Shown here in pieces: positions 26,667 to 35,807 of a stretch of DNA of 54,398 bases. The translations under genes and the position numbers were made by a program. The first letter of the stretch is position 1. Every line of letters starts with the position of its first letter. The notes beneath the pieces were generated by a model. It saw nothing but the letters and a program-made list of their open reading frames with translations, had not been told where the DNA came from and made no database searches. The DNA lies in NCBI RefSeq assembly GCF_001950255.1, contig NZ_BDJK01000029.1, forward strand, positions 1 to 54,398, given 5' to 3'. The DNA is from Carboxydothermus pertinax. GTDB taxonomy: Bacteria > Bacillota > Z-2901 > Carboxydothermales > Carboxydothermaceae.

Positions 26667-27228
26667 AGTGGGCTTCGCTTTTACCGGGTCGCACTGTACT
26701 TTACCTGGCTTACTGGAAGTAATTGATAAGTTAACGAAAAAATTTGATCTAACTCCTATTTTTTCAGAAAACGTACAAAACACTGTGTCCCGCTTTGGAA
26801 ATGGGCAGGAATTTATAAAAAGGATTGAAGAAATTACCGGTAAAAAAGGTATAAAAACTATTACTGAGGCAGAACCGGTGGGGCCGCAAAAACTTTTTGA
26901 TGTTCTTGTTATTGCTCCTTGTACGGGAAATACCATGGCTAAGCTTGCCAATGGGATTACCGATTCTTCAGTTTTAATGGCAGCCAAAGCTCATTTAAGA
27001 AATCAAAGACCTTTAATATTAGCGATTTCAACCAATGATGCTTTAGGTTTAAATGCTAAAAATTTAGGGGTGTTACTCAACACAAAAAATGTATATTTTG
27101 TTCCTTTTGGGCAGGATAATCCGAAGGATAAGCCGAATTCATTAATTAGTAATCTTAATTATCTGGAGGATACAATTTTAGAGAGTCTAAATGGAAGGCA
27201 GTTACAGCCACTTCTTATCTCATACTAA
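26659..27228 (+). CDS. dpaB: Dipicolinate synthase subunit B (SpoVFB)
   Basis: Flavoprotein-like partner of DpaA, 189 residues. The family features VGFAFTGSHCT at the start, VIAPCTGNTMAKLANGITD in the middle and AISTNDALG later are typical. It sits directly after dpaA and 19 bases before asd, so that the spore-specific genes share a strand and likely read-through with general lysine genes. Confidence 0.93.
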   Translation: MIKVGFAFTGSHCTLPGLLEVIDKLTKKFDLTPIFSENVQNTVSRFGNGQEFIKRIEEITGKKGIKTITEAEPVGPQKLFDVLVIAPCTGNTMAKLANGITDSSVLMAAKAHLRNQRPLILAISTNDALGLNAKNLGVLLNTKNVYFVPFGQDNPKDKPNSLISNLNYLEDTILESLNGRQLQPLLISY

Positions 27229-27247
27229 CAGACCTGGAGGTGTTATT

Positions 27248-28267
27248 TTGAGTTATAATGTTGTGGTAATTGGAGCTACCGGAGCGGTAGGAGGAGAAAT
27301 TTTAAAAATTTTGCAGGAACGTTCCTTTCCGGTAAACAAACTGCGGCTTGGGGCTACCGCCCGTTCTGCGGGAAAAGAAGTAGCTTTTCGCGGTGAAATT
27401 TATCGGGTAGAGGAAACCACACCAGAAATATTTGAGGGGATGGATATTGCTTTATTCGCCGGTGGCTCGGCCAGTAAAGAGTTTGCTAGGATTGCGGCGG
27501 CAAAAGGAGTAACGGTTATCGATAATAGCAGTGCTTTTCGCTTAGAACCGGACGTACCTTTAGTAGTGCCGGAAGTAAACCCGGAGGATGTTAAACACCA
27601 CAAAGGTATTATTGCCAACCCTAATTGTTCTACTATCCAGATGGTTGTAGCGTTAAAGCCCCTTCATGATTATGGAAAGATTAAACGGGTGGTAGTATCT
27701 ACGTATCAAGCAGTTTCCGGCGCCGGGATTGAAGCAATTGAAGAGCTAAAACATCAGGTACAGGCGTATTTGAATGGAGAAGAAGTTGAACCCAAAGTGT
27801 TCCCATACCCCATTGCTTTTAATTTAATCCCCCATATCGATGTATTTCAGGATTTGTATTATACTAAAGAAGAGTGGAAAATGGTTTTTGAAACCCAAAA
27901 AATTATGCATGATTCTGAAATAAAGGTAACTGCGACTACCGTTAGAGTACCAGTTTTTAGAAGTCATTCCGAAAGTATTAACATAGAAACGAAAGTTAAA
28001 ATAACCCGGGAAAAAGCTATTGAACTGTTAAGTAATGCTCCGGGGATTCGGGTAGTGGATAATCCAGAAGAAAAACAATATCCAATGCCCCTTTTTGCCT
28101 CGGACCGGGATGAAGTTTATGTGGGAAGAATTCGGGAAGATAATACCATTTCCAACGGTTTAAATCTTTGGGTGGTAGCTGACCAGTTGCGCAAAGGTGC
28201 AGCAACCAACGCTGTACAAATTGCTGAATTATTGATTAAGTATGGGTGTGTGAAACAAAATGGCTAA
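27248..28267 (+). CDS. asd: Aspartate-semialdehyde dehydrogenase
   Basis: Forms aspartate semialdehyde from aspartyl phosphate with NADPH. VIGATGAVGGEILKIL is the nucleotide site and NPNCSTIQ carries the catalytic Cys. A longer reading frame from 27191 overlaps dpaB; TTG at 27248 is chosen because GGAGGTG lies five bases upstream and the N-terminus then matches the family. 339 residues. Its stop overlaps dapG by eight bases. Confidence 0.94.
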   Translation: MSYNVVVIGATGAVGGEILKILQERSFPVNKLRLGATARSAGKEVAFRGEIYRVEETTPEIFEGMDIALFAGGSASKEFARIAAAKGVTVIDNSSAFRLEPDVPLVVPEVNPEDVKHHKGIIANPNCSTIQMVVALKPLHDYGKIKRVVVSTYQAVSGAGIEAIEELKHQVQAYLNGEEVEPKVFPYPIAFNLIPHIDVFQDLYYTKEEWKMVFETQKIMHDSEIKVTATTVRVPVFRSHSESINIETKVKITREKAIELLSNAPGIRVVDNPEEKQYPMPLFASDRDEVYVGRIREDNTISNGLNLWVVADQLRKGAATNAVQIAELLIKYGCVKQNG

Positions 28268-29492
28268 AAAGTTTATTGTTTTAAAGTTTGGAGGTACCAG
28301 TTTAAAAACTGCTGAACTCCGGGAAAAAGTTGCCCAAAAAATCATTAATACTTTTGAATCCGGTTATCAGCCGGTAGTTGTAGTATCGGCAATTGGGCGA
28401 AAGGGAGATCCTTACGCTACCGACACATTATTAAACTTTGCCTATGAGGTATATAGAGATCTTCCGGCCCGGGAAGCGGATTTATTAATGGCATGCGGAG
28501 AAATAATTAGCGGCGTAATAATGGTCAATACTTTGGCAAAATTTGGCTATAAAGCAAAACTTTTTACCGGAGCGCAAGCCGGCATTATTACCGATGATAA
28601 CTATTCTTCCGCTTCAATATTAAAAATAAAAACCGATAAGCTATTAAAAGCGGTAGAAGATGGATATATACCGGTGGTTTGTGGTTTTCAAGGAGCTACC
28701 GAAGATGGAGAAATTACTACTCTTGGAAGAGGAGGAAGCGATACCACTGCAGCTGCTTTAGGAGTTGCATTAAGGGCCGAATTTATCGATATTTATACTG
28801 ACGTTGAAGGGATTAAAACTGCTGATCCCAGAATTGTCGAAGATGCTAAAACATTAGATGTGGTTACTTATAATGAGATTTCCCAACTGGCCCAGGAAGG
28901 AGCCAAGGTTATTCATCCCCGGGCGGTGGAGATTGCAATGCAGAAAAATATTCCCCTTCGGATAAAATCTACTTTAACCGATGGTGAAGGGACACTTGTT
29001 ACATCCTATGCGGAAGTATATGGTGAAGCTATTGAAGTTATCAGGGATAGAATTATTACTGGTATCGCTCATATTTCGGGTGTTACCCAGATAAAGATTC
29101 TTAAGGAAGATACACCCGAAATTGCTAATTTAGCCCAAAAAGTATTTAAAGGACTGGCTTTAGCGGAAATTAGTGTGGATTTTATTAATATAAGTCCTGA
29201 AGGCCTTGCTTTTACCGTTAAAGGGGAAGTTACGGAAAAGGCTATCGAAGTGCTAGAAAATATGGGCTTTAATCCTCGTATCCGCCGAAACTGTGCAAAA
29301 ATTGCTGCGGTAGGTGCTGGCATGACTGGTGTGCCGGGAGTTATGGCGAAAATAGTTGAAGCGCTAACGCGAGAACAAGTCGAAATCCTTCAATCTACAG
29401 ACTCTTATACAACGATCTGGGTTTTGGTGGCGGGGGAGGATATGGAAAAAGCTGTAAGAGCAATTCACCGGGCTTTTAAATTAAACTTATAA
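28260..29492 (+). CDS. dapG: Aspartate kinase (DapG type)
   Basis: Catalyses the first step of the aspartate pathway. KFGGTSL at the start and the kinase core with TTLGRGGSDTTAAALG and TDVEGIKTADPR are clear; two ACT domains fill roughly residues 265-410 and are the likely site of feedback by an end product, diaminopimelate in the B. subtilis DapG. Length of 410 residues matches DapG. Tightly linked to asd and dapA, and next to dpaAB. Confidence 0.92.
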   Translation: MAKKFIVLKFGGTSLKTAELREKVAQKIINTFESGYQPVVVVSAIGRKGDPYATDTLLNFAYEVYRDLPAREADLLMACGEIISGVIMVNTLAKFGYKAKLFTGAQAGIITDDNYSSASILKIKTDKLLKAVEDGYIPVVCGFQGATEDGEITTLGRGGSDTTAAALGVALRAEFIDIYTDVEGIKTADPRIVEDAKTLDVVTYNEISQLAQEGAKVIHPRAVEIAMQKNIPLRIKSTLTDGEGTLVTSYAEVYGEAIEVIRDRIITGIAHISGVTQIKILKEDTPEIANLAQKVFKGLALAEISVDFINISPEGLAFTVKGEVTEKAIEVLENMGFNPRIRRNCAKIAAVGAGMTGVPGVMAKIVEALTREQVEILQSTDSYTTIWVLVAGEDMEKAVRAIHRAFKLNL

Positions 29493-29519
29493 ATAAACTT
29501 TATTAAAGAAGGTGAAACG

Positions 29520-30401
29520 ATGTCTTTGTTTGGACGTCTCCTTACGGCGATGGTAACACCTTTTGACCGGGAAGGAAAGGTCAATCTGGAACAAGCGCAA
29601 AAGTTAGCTGCTTACCTGGTGGAAAATGGTTCTGATGGAATTGTGGTAGCAGGGACTACTGGAGAGTCGCCAACTTTGTCTTTTGAGGAAAAAGTGGACC
29701 TATTTAAAGCTGTGGTAGAGGCAGTAGGAGGTAAAGCTTCGGTTATTGCTGGTACCGGTTCTAACGCAACTGAAAATTCGATTAAACTTACCAAGGCTGC
29801 TGAAAAAGCTGGTGTAGATGGGGTAATGTTAGTAGCACCGTATTATAACAAGCCGTCTCAAAATGGACTTGTGGAGCATTTTCAGGCAATCGCTAAATCC
29901 ACCAGCCTTCCCGTGATGATTTACAATGTTCCCGGCCGGACGGGGGTTAATATTCTACCCAAAACCATGGCAAAAATTGCTGAAATTGAGAATGTAATGG
30001 CTGTTAAAGAAGCTGCAGGAAGCTTAGAACAAGCTACTGAGCTTGTAAGACTATTGCCCGAACGGGTAAAAGTATTCTCAGGAGATGATAGTTTAACCTT
30101 GCCAATCTTGGCAGTAGGGGGATATGGAGTTGTAAGTGTAGCAAGCCATTTGGTAGGTCCAAAGATTAAAGAAATGATTGATCAGTATCTCTTAGGGAAT
30201 GTTTCGCTGGCGGCACGTCTCCACCAGGAACTCTACCCCTTAATGAAAGTATTGTTTATTACTACCAATCCTGTACCGGTAAAAACAGCTTTAAATTTAA
30301 TGGGACATAAAGTGGGCGGTTTTAGACTACCACTGGTTGAAATGAATGAGGAGGAAAAAGAAGAATTGGTAAGACAATTGAAAGATAGTAATTTGTTATA
30401 A
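29520..30401 (+). CDS. dapA: 4-hydroxy-tetrahydrodipicolinate synthase
   Basis: Condenses pyruvate with aspartate semialdehyde. GTTGESPTL, the [10 protein letters not shown] Tyr motif and the Schiff-base Lys in [12 protein letters not shown] (near residue 162) are present. 293 residues. The product is shared between DapB (lysine, peptidoglycan) and DpaAB (spore dipicolinate), both encoded just upstream. ATG behind GAAGGTGA; a terminator follows. Confidence 0.95.
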   Translation: MSLFGRLLTAMVTPFDREGKVNLEQAQKLAAYLVENGSDGIVVAGTTGESPTLSFEEKVDLFKAVVEAVGGKASVIAGTGSNATENSIKLTKAAEKAGVDGVMLVAPYYNKPSQNGLVEHFQAIAKSTSLPVMIYNVPGRTGVNILPKTMAKIAEIENVMAVKEAAGSLEQATELVRLLPERVKVFSGDDSLTLPILAVGGYGVVSVASHLVGPKIKEMIDQYLLGNVSLAARLHQELYPLMKVLFITTNPVPVKTALNLMGHKVGGFRLPLVEMNEEEKEELVRQLKDSNLL

Positions 30402-30422
30402 ATTTAAAAGAAAAAAGCCGCA

Positions 30423-30456
30423 GGGAAGGCTATTTTCACTTGTCCTTCCCTTTTTT
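30423..30456 (+). terminator. Intrinsic terminator after dapA
   Basis: GGGAAGG / CCTTCCC with a 14-base loop, then six T. Ends the dap cluster. Confidence 0.8.
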
Positions 30457-30468
30457 ATTTTTTATAAT
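30440..30468 (+). promoter_or_regulatory. Candidate sigma-A promoter for RNase J
   Basis: TTGTCC (30440-30445), 17 bases, TATAAT (30463-30468). The -35 lies inside the preceding terminator. The transcript would start near 30475. Confidence 0.5.
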
Positions 30469-30494
30469 TACATTAGATTGTAAAAAGCTAACAA

Positions 30495-32201
30495 ATGGGC
30501 GGTTTATATATAAATAATAAATTAACGGGAGGTGTATTTCCAATTAAAGATGGAAAACTACAAATTATACCATTAGGAGGCCTTGGTGAAATCGGGAAAA
30601 ACATGATGGTGATTAAATACCATGACACCATCATTGTAATTGACGTTGGGTTAATGTTTCCCGAAGAGGAACTTTTAGGCATTGACATGGTTATCCCTGA
30701 TATGTCCTATCTTTTGGAAAACAAGGATAAGGTAAAAGCTGTTCTTTTAACCCATGGACATGAAGACCACATTGGCGGTATGCCTTATTTTTTGAAACAA
30801 TTTGACGTACCGGTATATGGAACGAGGCTTACACTAGGGCTTTTAAATGCTAAGTTAAAGGAGGCCGGCATAGCCCGGGCTAGCTTAAATGTAGTTGCAC
30901 CGCGGGATGTCTTAAATATTGGCCCATTTAAAATTGAGTTTATTAAAGTATCTCATAGTATACCGGATACTGTCGGGATTGCGGTTCATACCCCGGTGGG
31001 CACTATAGTACATACGGGAGATTTTAAACTAGATCCAACTCCGGTCGATGGAAAAGTTACTGATTTTTATAAGCTGGCGGAGCTTGGGGAAAAAGGTGTT
31101 TTAGTTTTAATGTCGGATAGTACCAACGCTGAAAGACCCGGCTTTACCTTATCGGAAAAAACGGTAGGTAATACGTTTGAAGAAACTTTCAGGGTTGCTG
31201 AAGGAAGGATAATCATTGCTACCTTTGCTTCTAATGTTCACCGTTTGCAACAAGCAATTTATACCGCCCATAAATTTAAAAGGAAAGTTGCAATTGTTGG
31301 CCGCAGTATGGTGAACGTAGTGGAGATTGCCAATGAGTTGGGTTACTTAGATATCCCTGATGGTTTATTAATTGATTTAGACGAAATTAACCGCTATCCG
31401 CATAAACAGGTAGTTATTTTAACTACCGGAAGTCAGGGAGAGCCCATGTCAGCTCTTACCAGGATGGCGATGTCTGAACACCGGCAAGTAGAGATTGTGG
31501 CTGGAGATACGGTAATTATTTCTGCTATGCCAATTCCGGGAAATGAAAAGTTAGTAGCCAGAATTATTGATCAGTTGTTTAAACTGGGAGCAAAAGTGAT
31601 TTATGAAGCGGTTTCAGGAATCCACGTCTCCGGTCACCCCAGCCAAGAAGAATTAAAGATAATGATTAACCTTTTAAAGCCCAAATACTTTGTACCAATC
31701 CATGGAGAATTTAGGCATTTAATTAAACATGCGGAAATTGCCCGGGAGCTTGGAATAAAGCCCCACAATATTTTTGTGGTGGAGAACGGTCAGGTTTTGG
31801 AATTCACGAAAAAATCCGGACGCCTTGCTGGAAAAGTACCGGCCGGCCGGGTATTGGTTGATGGACTCGGAGTGGGGGATGTGGGGAATATTGTGTTAAG
31901 GGACCGAAAACAGCTGGCCCAGGATGGAATTATTATTGTTGTCCTTACTTTAAACCGGGAGTCCGGAGATATTGTAGCCGGTCCGGATATTGTAACACGG
32001 GGATTTGTTTATGTTCGGGAATCGGAACAGTTAATTGATGAAGCAAAACAAAAGGTAACTGAAGCTCTGGAAAGATGTTTTAACCACGGACTTTTAGAGT
32101 GGTCAGCCATCAAAAGTCAGGTACGGGATGCTCTTGGTAAGTATTTGTTTGAAAAAACCCGTCGCCGACCAATGATTTTACCTATCATAATGGAAATTTA
32201 A
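30495..32201 (+). CDS. rnj: Ribonuclease J
   Basis: Metallo-beta-lactamase/beta-CASP ribonuclease with 5'-3' exo- and endonuclease activity, central to mRNA decay and rRNA maturation. The zinc motif LTHGHEDHIGG, the beta-CASP segment and HVSGHPSQEELK are seen, then the C-terminal domain. The reading from ATG 30495 gives 568 residues, but that ATG has no ribosome binding site. A strong GGGAGGTG at 30527-30534 lies eight bases before an in-frame ATT at 30543, which would give an N-terminus (KDGKLQIIPLGGLGEIGKN) of normal length. The start is therefore uncertain. Only one RNase J is in the window; it holds the place of rnjB in B. subtilis. Confidence 0.92.
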   Translation: MGGLYINNKLTGGVFPIKDGKLQIIPLGGLGEIGKNMMVIKYHDTIIVIDVGLMFPEEELLGIDMVIPDMSYLLENKDKVKAVLLTHGHEDHIGGMPYFLKQFDVPVYGTRLTLGLLNAKLKEAGIARASLNVVAPRDVLNIGPFKIEFIKVSHSIPDTVGIAVHTPVGTIVHTGDFKLDPTPVDGKVTDFYKLAELGEKGVLVLMSDSTNAERPGFTLSEKTVGNTFEETFRVAEGRIIIATFASNVHRLQQAIYTAHKFKRKVAIVGRSMVNVVEIANELGYLDIPDGLLIDLDEINRYPHKQVVILTTGSQGEPMSALTRMAMSEHRQVEIVAGDTVIISAMPIPGNEKLVARIIDQLFKLGAKVIYEAVSGIHVSGHPSQEELKIMINLLKPKYFVPIHGEFRHLIKHAEIARELGIKPHNIFVVENGQVLEFTKKSGRLAGKVPAGRVLVDGLGVGDVGNIVLRDRKQLAQDGIIIVVLTLNRESGDIVAGPDIVTRGFVYVRESEQLIDEAKQKVTEALERCFNHGLLEWSAIKSQVRDALGKYLFEKTRRRPMILPIIMEI

Positions 32202-32214
32202 AGGGGAGAGGAAA

Positions 32215-33000
32215 TTGACTACTTTTGAAGCATTTATTTTAGGACTGGTTCAGGGCTTAACCGAGTATCTGCCGGTTTCCAGTTCTGGTCATTTAGTATT
32301 ATTGCAAAAACTCTTTGGTTTAAAAGAAAATGTATTGCTTTTTGATATTTTAGTACATCTAGGAACGTTAGTCCCCCTGTTAATTATTTTTCGCAGGGAA
32401 ATTTTGGACATAATAAAAAAACCCTGGGGACGATTGCCCCTTTTAATAATTGTTGGTACCATTCCTACAGCCTTAATTGGTCTTGGTTTTAAGGATTTTT
32501 TTGAGCGACTTTTTGAATCGGGCGCTACTTTAGGATTTGAATTTATTATCACAGGTTTTATCCTTTGGCTGGCAGAGAGGCAAAAAAGTGGTAGAAAAAA
32601 TTTAGACCAAACCGGTTATTTTGATGCCCTTTTCATAGGAATTGCCCAGGGACTGGCCATTTTACCGGCAATATCCCGGTCTGGGCTTACTATTTCCGGA
32701 GCATTACTTAGAGGCTTAAATCGGGAATGGGCAGCAAAGTTTTCCTTTTTATTGTCTATACCTGCTATTTTAGGGGCTGCAGTATTGGATTTAAAGGATT
32801 TTATTGCCCAAAATTCCAATTTAGCTAGTATTAACTTAATGCCCTTTATAATTGGGTTTTTCGCCGCAATGGTATCAGGATATTTTGCTATAAAGTTTAT
32901 GCTGGAGGTCTTACGTAAAGGTAGTCTTAGAGTGTTTTCCTACTATGTTTGGATTTTAGGAATGGTGGTTCTGGTTTTGCAAGCGGCAGGGAAATTTTAA
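32215..33000 (+). CDS. uppP: Undecaprenyl-diphosphatase UppP (BacA)
   Basis: Membrane enzyme that recycles the lipid carrier of peptidoglycan synthesis. The family motifs GLTEYLPVSSSGHLVL (residues 14-29) and ILPAISRSGLTISGALL (near 155) are intact, and at least seven spans are predicted. 261 residues. TTG start behind GGGGAGAGGAAA. The stop codon lies in the loop of the following terminator. Confidence 0.94.
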   Translation: MTTFEAFILGLVQGLTEYLPVSSSGHLVLLQKLFGLKENVLLFDILVHLGTLVPLLIIFRREILDIIKKPWGRLPLLIIVGTIPTALIGLGFKDFFERLFESGATLGFEFIITGFILWLAERQKSGRKNLDQTGYFDALFIGIAQGLAILPAISRSGLTISGALLRGLNREWAAKFSFLLSIPAILGAAVLDLKDFIAQNSNLASINLMPFIIGFFAAMVSGYFAIKFMLEVLRKGSLRVFSYYVWILGMVVLVLQAAGKF

Positions 33001-33013
33001 CCTGCCGCTTTTT
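32983..33013 (+). terminator. Intrinsic terminator overlapping the end of uppP
   Basis: Eight-bp perfect stem GCGGCAGG / CCTGCCGC with a 10-base loop and five T. The left arm codes for the last residues of UppP. Confidence 0.82.
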
Positions 33014-33024
33014 GGAGGGGTTTT

Positions 33025-35247
33025 ATGGCTAAATATAATAAGAGTAATCATAAAAAGCCGAAATCCACAAAAAATTTTAAAGGAGAAGTAACCGGAATAT
33101 TTTTAATGCTTTTAGCTATTTTAGGTTTAATTAGCATTTTCTCGGATAAGACCGGTTCGGTTGGACTGTTTTTAAGACATTGGTTTTCCGTTTTAGCAGG
33201 ACACGGGAATTTTCTTTTACCCTTAATTTTTTTAGCTGCAGGTTTTAAACTTTCCTTCGGTAAAGCTATTAAAAATTTGGGTAAAAGAGAGATAGGCTTT
33301 TTTGTTTTTGTAGCTGCTTTATTAATTTTTTTCTCGTTAGAACTACCTTTAAGTGCGATGTTTACAATGGCCTGGCAGGGAGAAGGGGGAGGCGTAATAG
33401 GGGCTATTTTAACCTATGGGGTCTTACAATCGTTAGGGTTAATTGGTACCTATCTTTTAATAATTGCTCTTCTCTTAATTGCGTTATTATTAGTACTTGA
33501 TTGGTCCTTTAAGGAATTTATTCAAAAGCTGGGGAAAGGGCTTAAACAAGCTAAAACTTTTGTTGTTGAGAGTATTGTTCCGATTTTTATTGAAGAGGAA
33601 AAGTCAGTAAACCCGAAAAAACAAGATAGAAAGCCCGTAATTATTGAGATGCCCCCGCTTCCTGGCCCAGAATATACCAATCCACCTTTAAATAAACCTA
33701 TAGTACAGATTAAAGAGCCTAGCTATGAAACGATTGAAGAAAAAGGGAAGTTAGAATTTAATAAAGAAAACGATAAAGGATTTGATTCTTTTGAACAATT
33801 AAGTTTTAAAGATTTTGAAAAGTATAAACTTCCACCAATAACCCTTTTAAACCGTCCAAGATCTTCTCGTAGCCAGAGTAATCGGGATATTTCTGAAAAT
33901 ATTAAAATCCTGGAAGAAACCCTAGAAAGCTTTGGAGTTCAGGCAACAGTAAAAGAAGTTTCCTGTGGACCAGCAATTACCCGGTATGAATTGCAGCCGG
34001 CCCCAGGGGTAAAAGTTAGTAAAATTGTAAGCTTAGCGGACGACATTGCCTTGAAATTGGCAACTGCTGATGTACGGATTGAAGCACCAATTCCTGGTAA
34101 AGCTGCTGTGGGCATTGAAGTTCCCAATAAAGAGATAAATGTGGTGGTGTTACGAGAAATAATAGAAACTCCGGAATTTCAAAATCAGGCTTCCCCTTTG
34201 GTTTTTGCTTTAGGAAAGGACATCGCTGGTAAACCAATTGTGGCGGATTTACAAAAAATGCCCCATTTACTGATTGCTGGAGCAACAGGTTCAGGAAAAA
34301 GTGTTTGCTTAAATACATTAATTTCAAGCATTTTATTCCGGGCAACCCCTCAGGAAGTAAAATTTCTCATGATTGACCCCAAGATGGTAGAATTGGTTAC
34401 TTTTAATGGGATACCTCATTTAATTAGCCCGGTAGTAACTAATGCCAAAAAAGCTTCCATATCTTTACGTTGGGCTGTGCGGGAAATGGAACGGCGTTAT
34501 GAGCTTTTTGCCAAACATGGGGTTAGGGACATAAGCCGTTTTAACAGCCTTGTGCTTACCAAAGGAGGAGAAGATTTAAGCTATCTTCCGTATATTGTGA
34601 TTATAATTGATGAATTGGCGGATTTAATGATGGTAGCACCCGCTGAGGTCGAAGATTCAATTTGCCGCTTAGCTCAAATGGCTCGAGCTGCTGGTATGCA
34701 CCTGGTGGTGGCTACCCAACGACCATCGGTAGATGTGATTACTGGCTTAATTAAAGCCAATATTCCTTCGCGAATTTCTTTTGCGGTATCGTCTCAGACG
34801 GACTCACGAACTATCCTTGATATGGCCGGGGCCGAAAAGCTTTTAGGTAAAGGAGATATGCTCTTTTTCCCAGTTGGCGCGTCTAAACCAATTCGCATTC
34901 AGGGGGCATTTATGACTGATAAAGAAGTGGAAACGGTGGTGGAATTCTGGAAAAAGCAAGGTGATCCTGAATTTTCTTCAGAGTTTGAGCAAGAAACGGA
35001 ACTAGAGGAAGAAGATGCGCAGTTAGAAGATGATGAGTTATTGCCTCAGGCGGTAAAAATTGTCATGGAAGCTGGACAGGCTTCTATATCTTTGCTTCAA
35101 AGACGTCTTAGGATTGGTTATGCACGGGCAGCTCGCTTAATTGACCAAATGGAAAGAAAAGGAATTGTTGGGGGTTATGAAGGAAGTAAGCCGCGGGCTG
35201 TATTAATTTCTTACGAACAATTTAGGGAAATGTTTAAGGACCTTTAA
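33025..35247 (+). CDS. spoIIIE: DNA translocase FtsK/SpoIIIE
   Basis: Hexameric motor that pumps DNA across the division or sporulation septum. Four hydrophobic spans occupy residues about 25-155, then a charged linker, then the motor with Walker A GATGSGKS (near 420), Walker B VIIIDELADLM, and the C-terminal gamma winged helix (ISLLQRRLRIGYARAARLIDQME) that reads chromosome orientation. 740 residues, close to SpoIIIE. The position downstream of dapA and RNase J matches B. subtilis spoIIIE. Confidence 0.93.
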   Translation: MAKYNKSNHKKPKSTKNFKGEVTGIFLMLLAILGLISIFSDKTGSVGLFLRHWFSVLAGHGNFLLPLIFLAAGFKLSFGKAIKNLGKREIGFFVFVAALLIFFSLELPLSAMFTMAWQGEGGGVIGAILTYGVLQSLGLIGTYLLIIALLLIALLLVLDWSFKEFIQKLGKGLKQAKTFVVESIVPIFIEEEKSVNPKKQDRKPVIIEMPPLPGPEYTNPPLNKPIVQIKEPSYETIEEKGKLEFNKENDKGFDSFEQLSFKDFEKYKLPPITLLNRPRSSRSQSNRDISENIKILEETLESFGVQATVKEVSCGPAITRYELQPAPGVKVSKIVSLADDIALKLATADVRIEAPIPGKAAVGIEVPNKEINVVVLREIIETPEFQNQASPLVFALGKDIAGKPIVADLQKMPHLLIAGATGSGKSVCLNTLISSILFRATPQEVKFLMIDPKMVELVTFNGIPHLISPVVTNAKKASISLRWAVREMERRYELFAKHGVRDISRFNSLVLTKGGEDLSYLPYIVIIIDELADLMMVAPAEVEDSICRLAQMARAAGMHLVVATQRPSVDVITGLIKANIPSRISFAVSSQTDSRTILDMAGAEKLLGKGDMLFFPVGASKPIRIQGAFMTDKEVETVVEFWKKQGDPEFSSEFEQETELEEEDAQLEDDELLPQAVKIVMEAGQASISLLQRRLRIGYARAARLIDQMERKGIVGGYEGSKPRAVLISYEQFREMFKDL

Positions 35248-35276
35248 AGGAAAAAAACTTTAAAGGTCTTTTTTTT
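35236..35276 (+). terminator. Intrinsic terminator after spoIIIE
   Basis: ACCTTTAAAG / CTTTAAAGGT with a seven-A loop, extended by AAG/CTT past one bulged G, then a long T-run. Confidence 0.85.
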
Positions 35277-35306
35277 GTATAAACTTTCTTCAAAAGAAGA
35301 AAACTA
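35277..35306 (+). promoter_or_regulatory. Sigma-G type promoter candidate for sleB-ypeB
   Basis: GTATA at 35277-35281 fits the GHATR -35 pattern; 18 bases later AAAACTA (35300-35306) matches five of seven in CATWHTA. The sleB-ypeB operon of B. subtilis is forespore-specific, so the match makes sense. The spacer contains TTCTTC-AAAA-GAAGAA. Confidence 0.42.
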
Positions 35307-35326
35307 AGAATACGGGTGGTGAGAAA

Positions 35327-35803
35327 ATGCAAAAAGTAAAATTAAAACTAGTAGCATTATTGGTAATGGTTATTTTTTTATCTGGTATGGTATTTCATCA
35401 CTACAGTCAGGTTATGGCTGCAAGACCTAAAGTTTATACTTATTCCGGAATTAGTGATATTTACCTCCTAGCACGCCTTATTCGGGCGGAAGCGGAAGCG
35501 GAACCGTATGCGGGAAAGGTTGCGGTTGCTGCAGTTGTTTTAAATCGGGTACGACATCCAGGTTTTCCCAACACTGTTGCTGGAGTGATTTTTCAGCCCG
35601 GGGCCTTTGAATCGGTTTCCAATGGTCGCTTCTGGTCCCTACTTCCTTCGCGAGAAAGTATTAAAGCAGCCTATGATGCTCTACATGGTTGGGATCCTAC
35701 TTATGGTGCCCTATTTTTCTGGAACCCTGCTAAAAAGGTTTCCCGGTGGATATGGTCTCGAAAAATTATTGCAAGGATTGGAAAACATGTTTTTGGGAGA
35801 TGA
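35327..35803 (+). CDS. sleB: Spore cortex-lytic enzyme SleB, short form
   Basis: Lytic transglycosylase that degrades cortex peptidoglycan at germination. A signal peptide covers residues 1-31. The catalytic domain begins LARLIRAEAEAEPYAGKVAVAAVVLNRV (Glu in the RAEAE segment) and continues with FESVSNGRFW and ALFFWNPAK. At 158 residues it lacks the N-terminal peptidoglycan-binding domain found in B. subtilis SleB (about 300 residues). It pairs with ypeB, four bases downstream. Confidence 0.88.
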   Translation: MQKVKLKLVALLVMVIFLSGMVFHHYSQVMAARPKVYTYSGISDIYLLARLIRAEAEAEPYAGKVAVAAVVLNRVRHPGFPNTVAGVIFQPGAFESVSNGRFWSLLPSRESIKAAYDALHGWDPTYGALFFWNPAKKVSRWIWSRKIIARIGKHVFGR

Positions 35804-35807
35804 GGAA

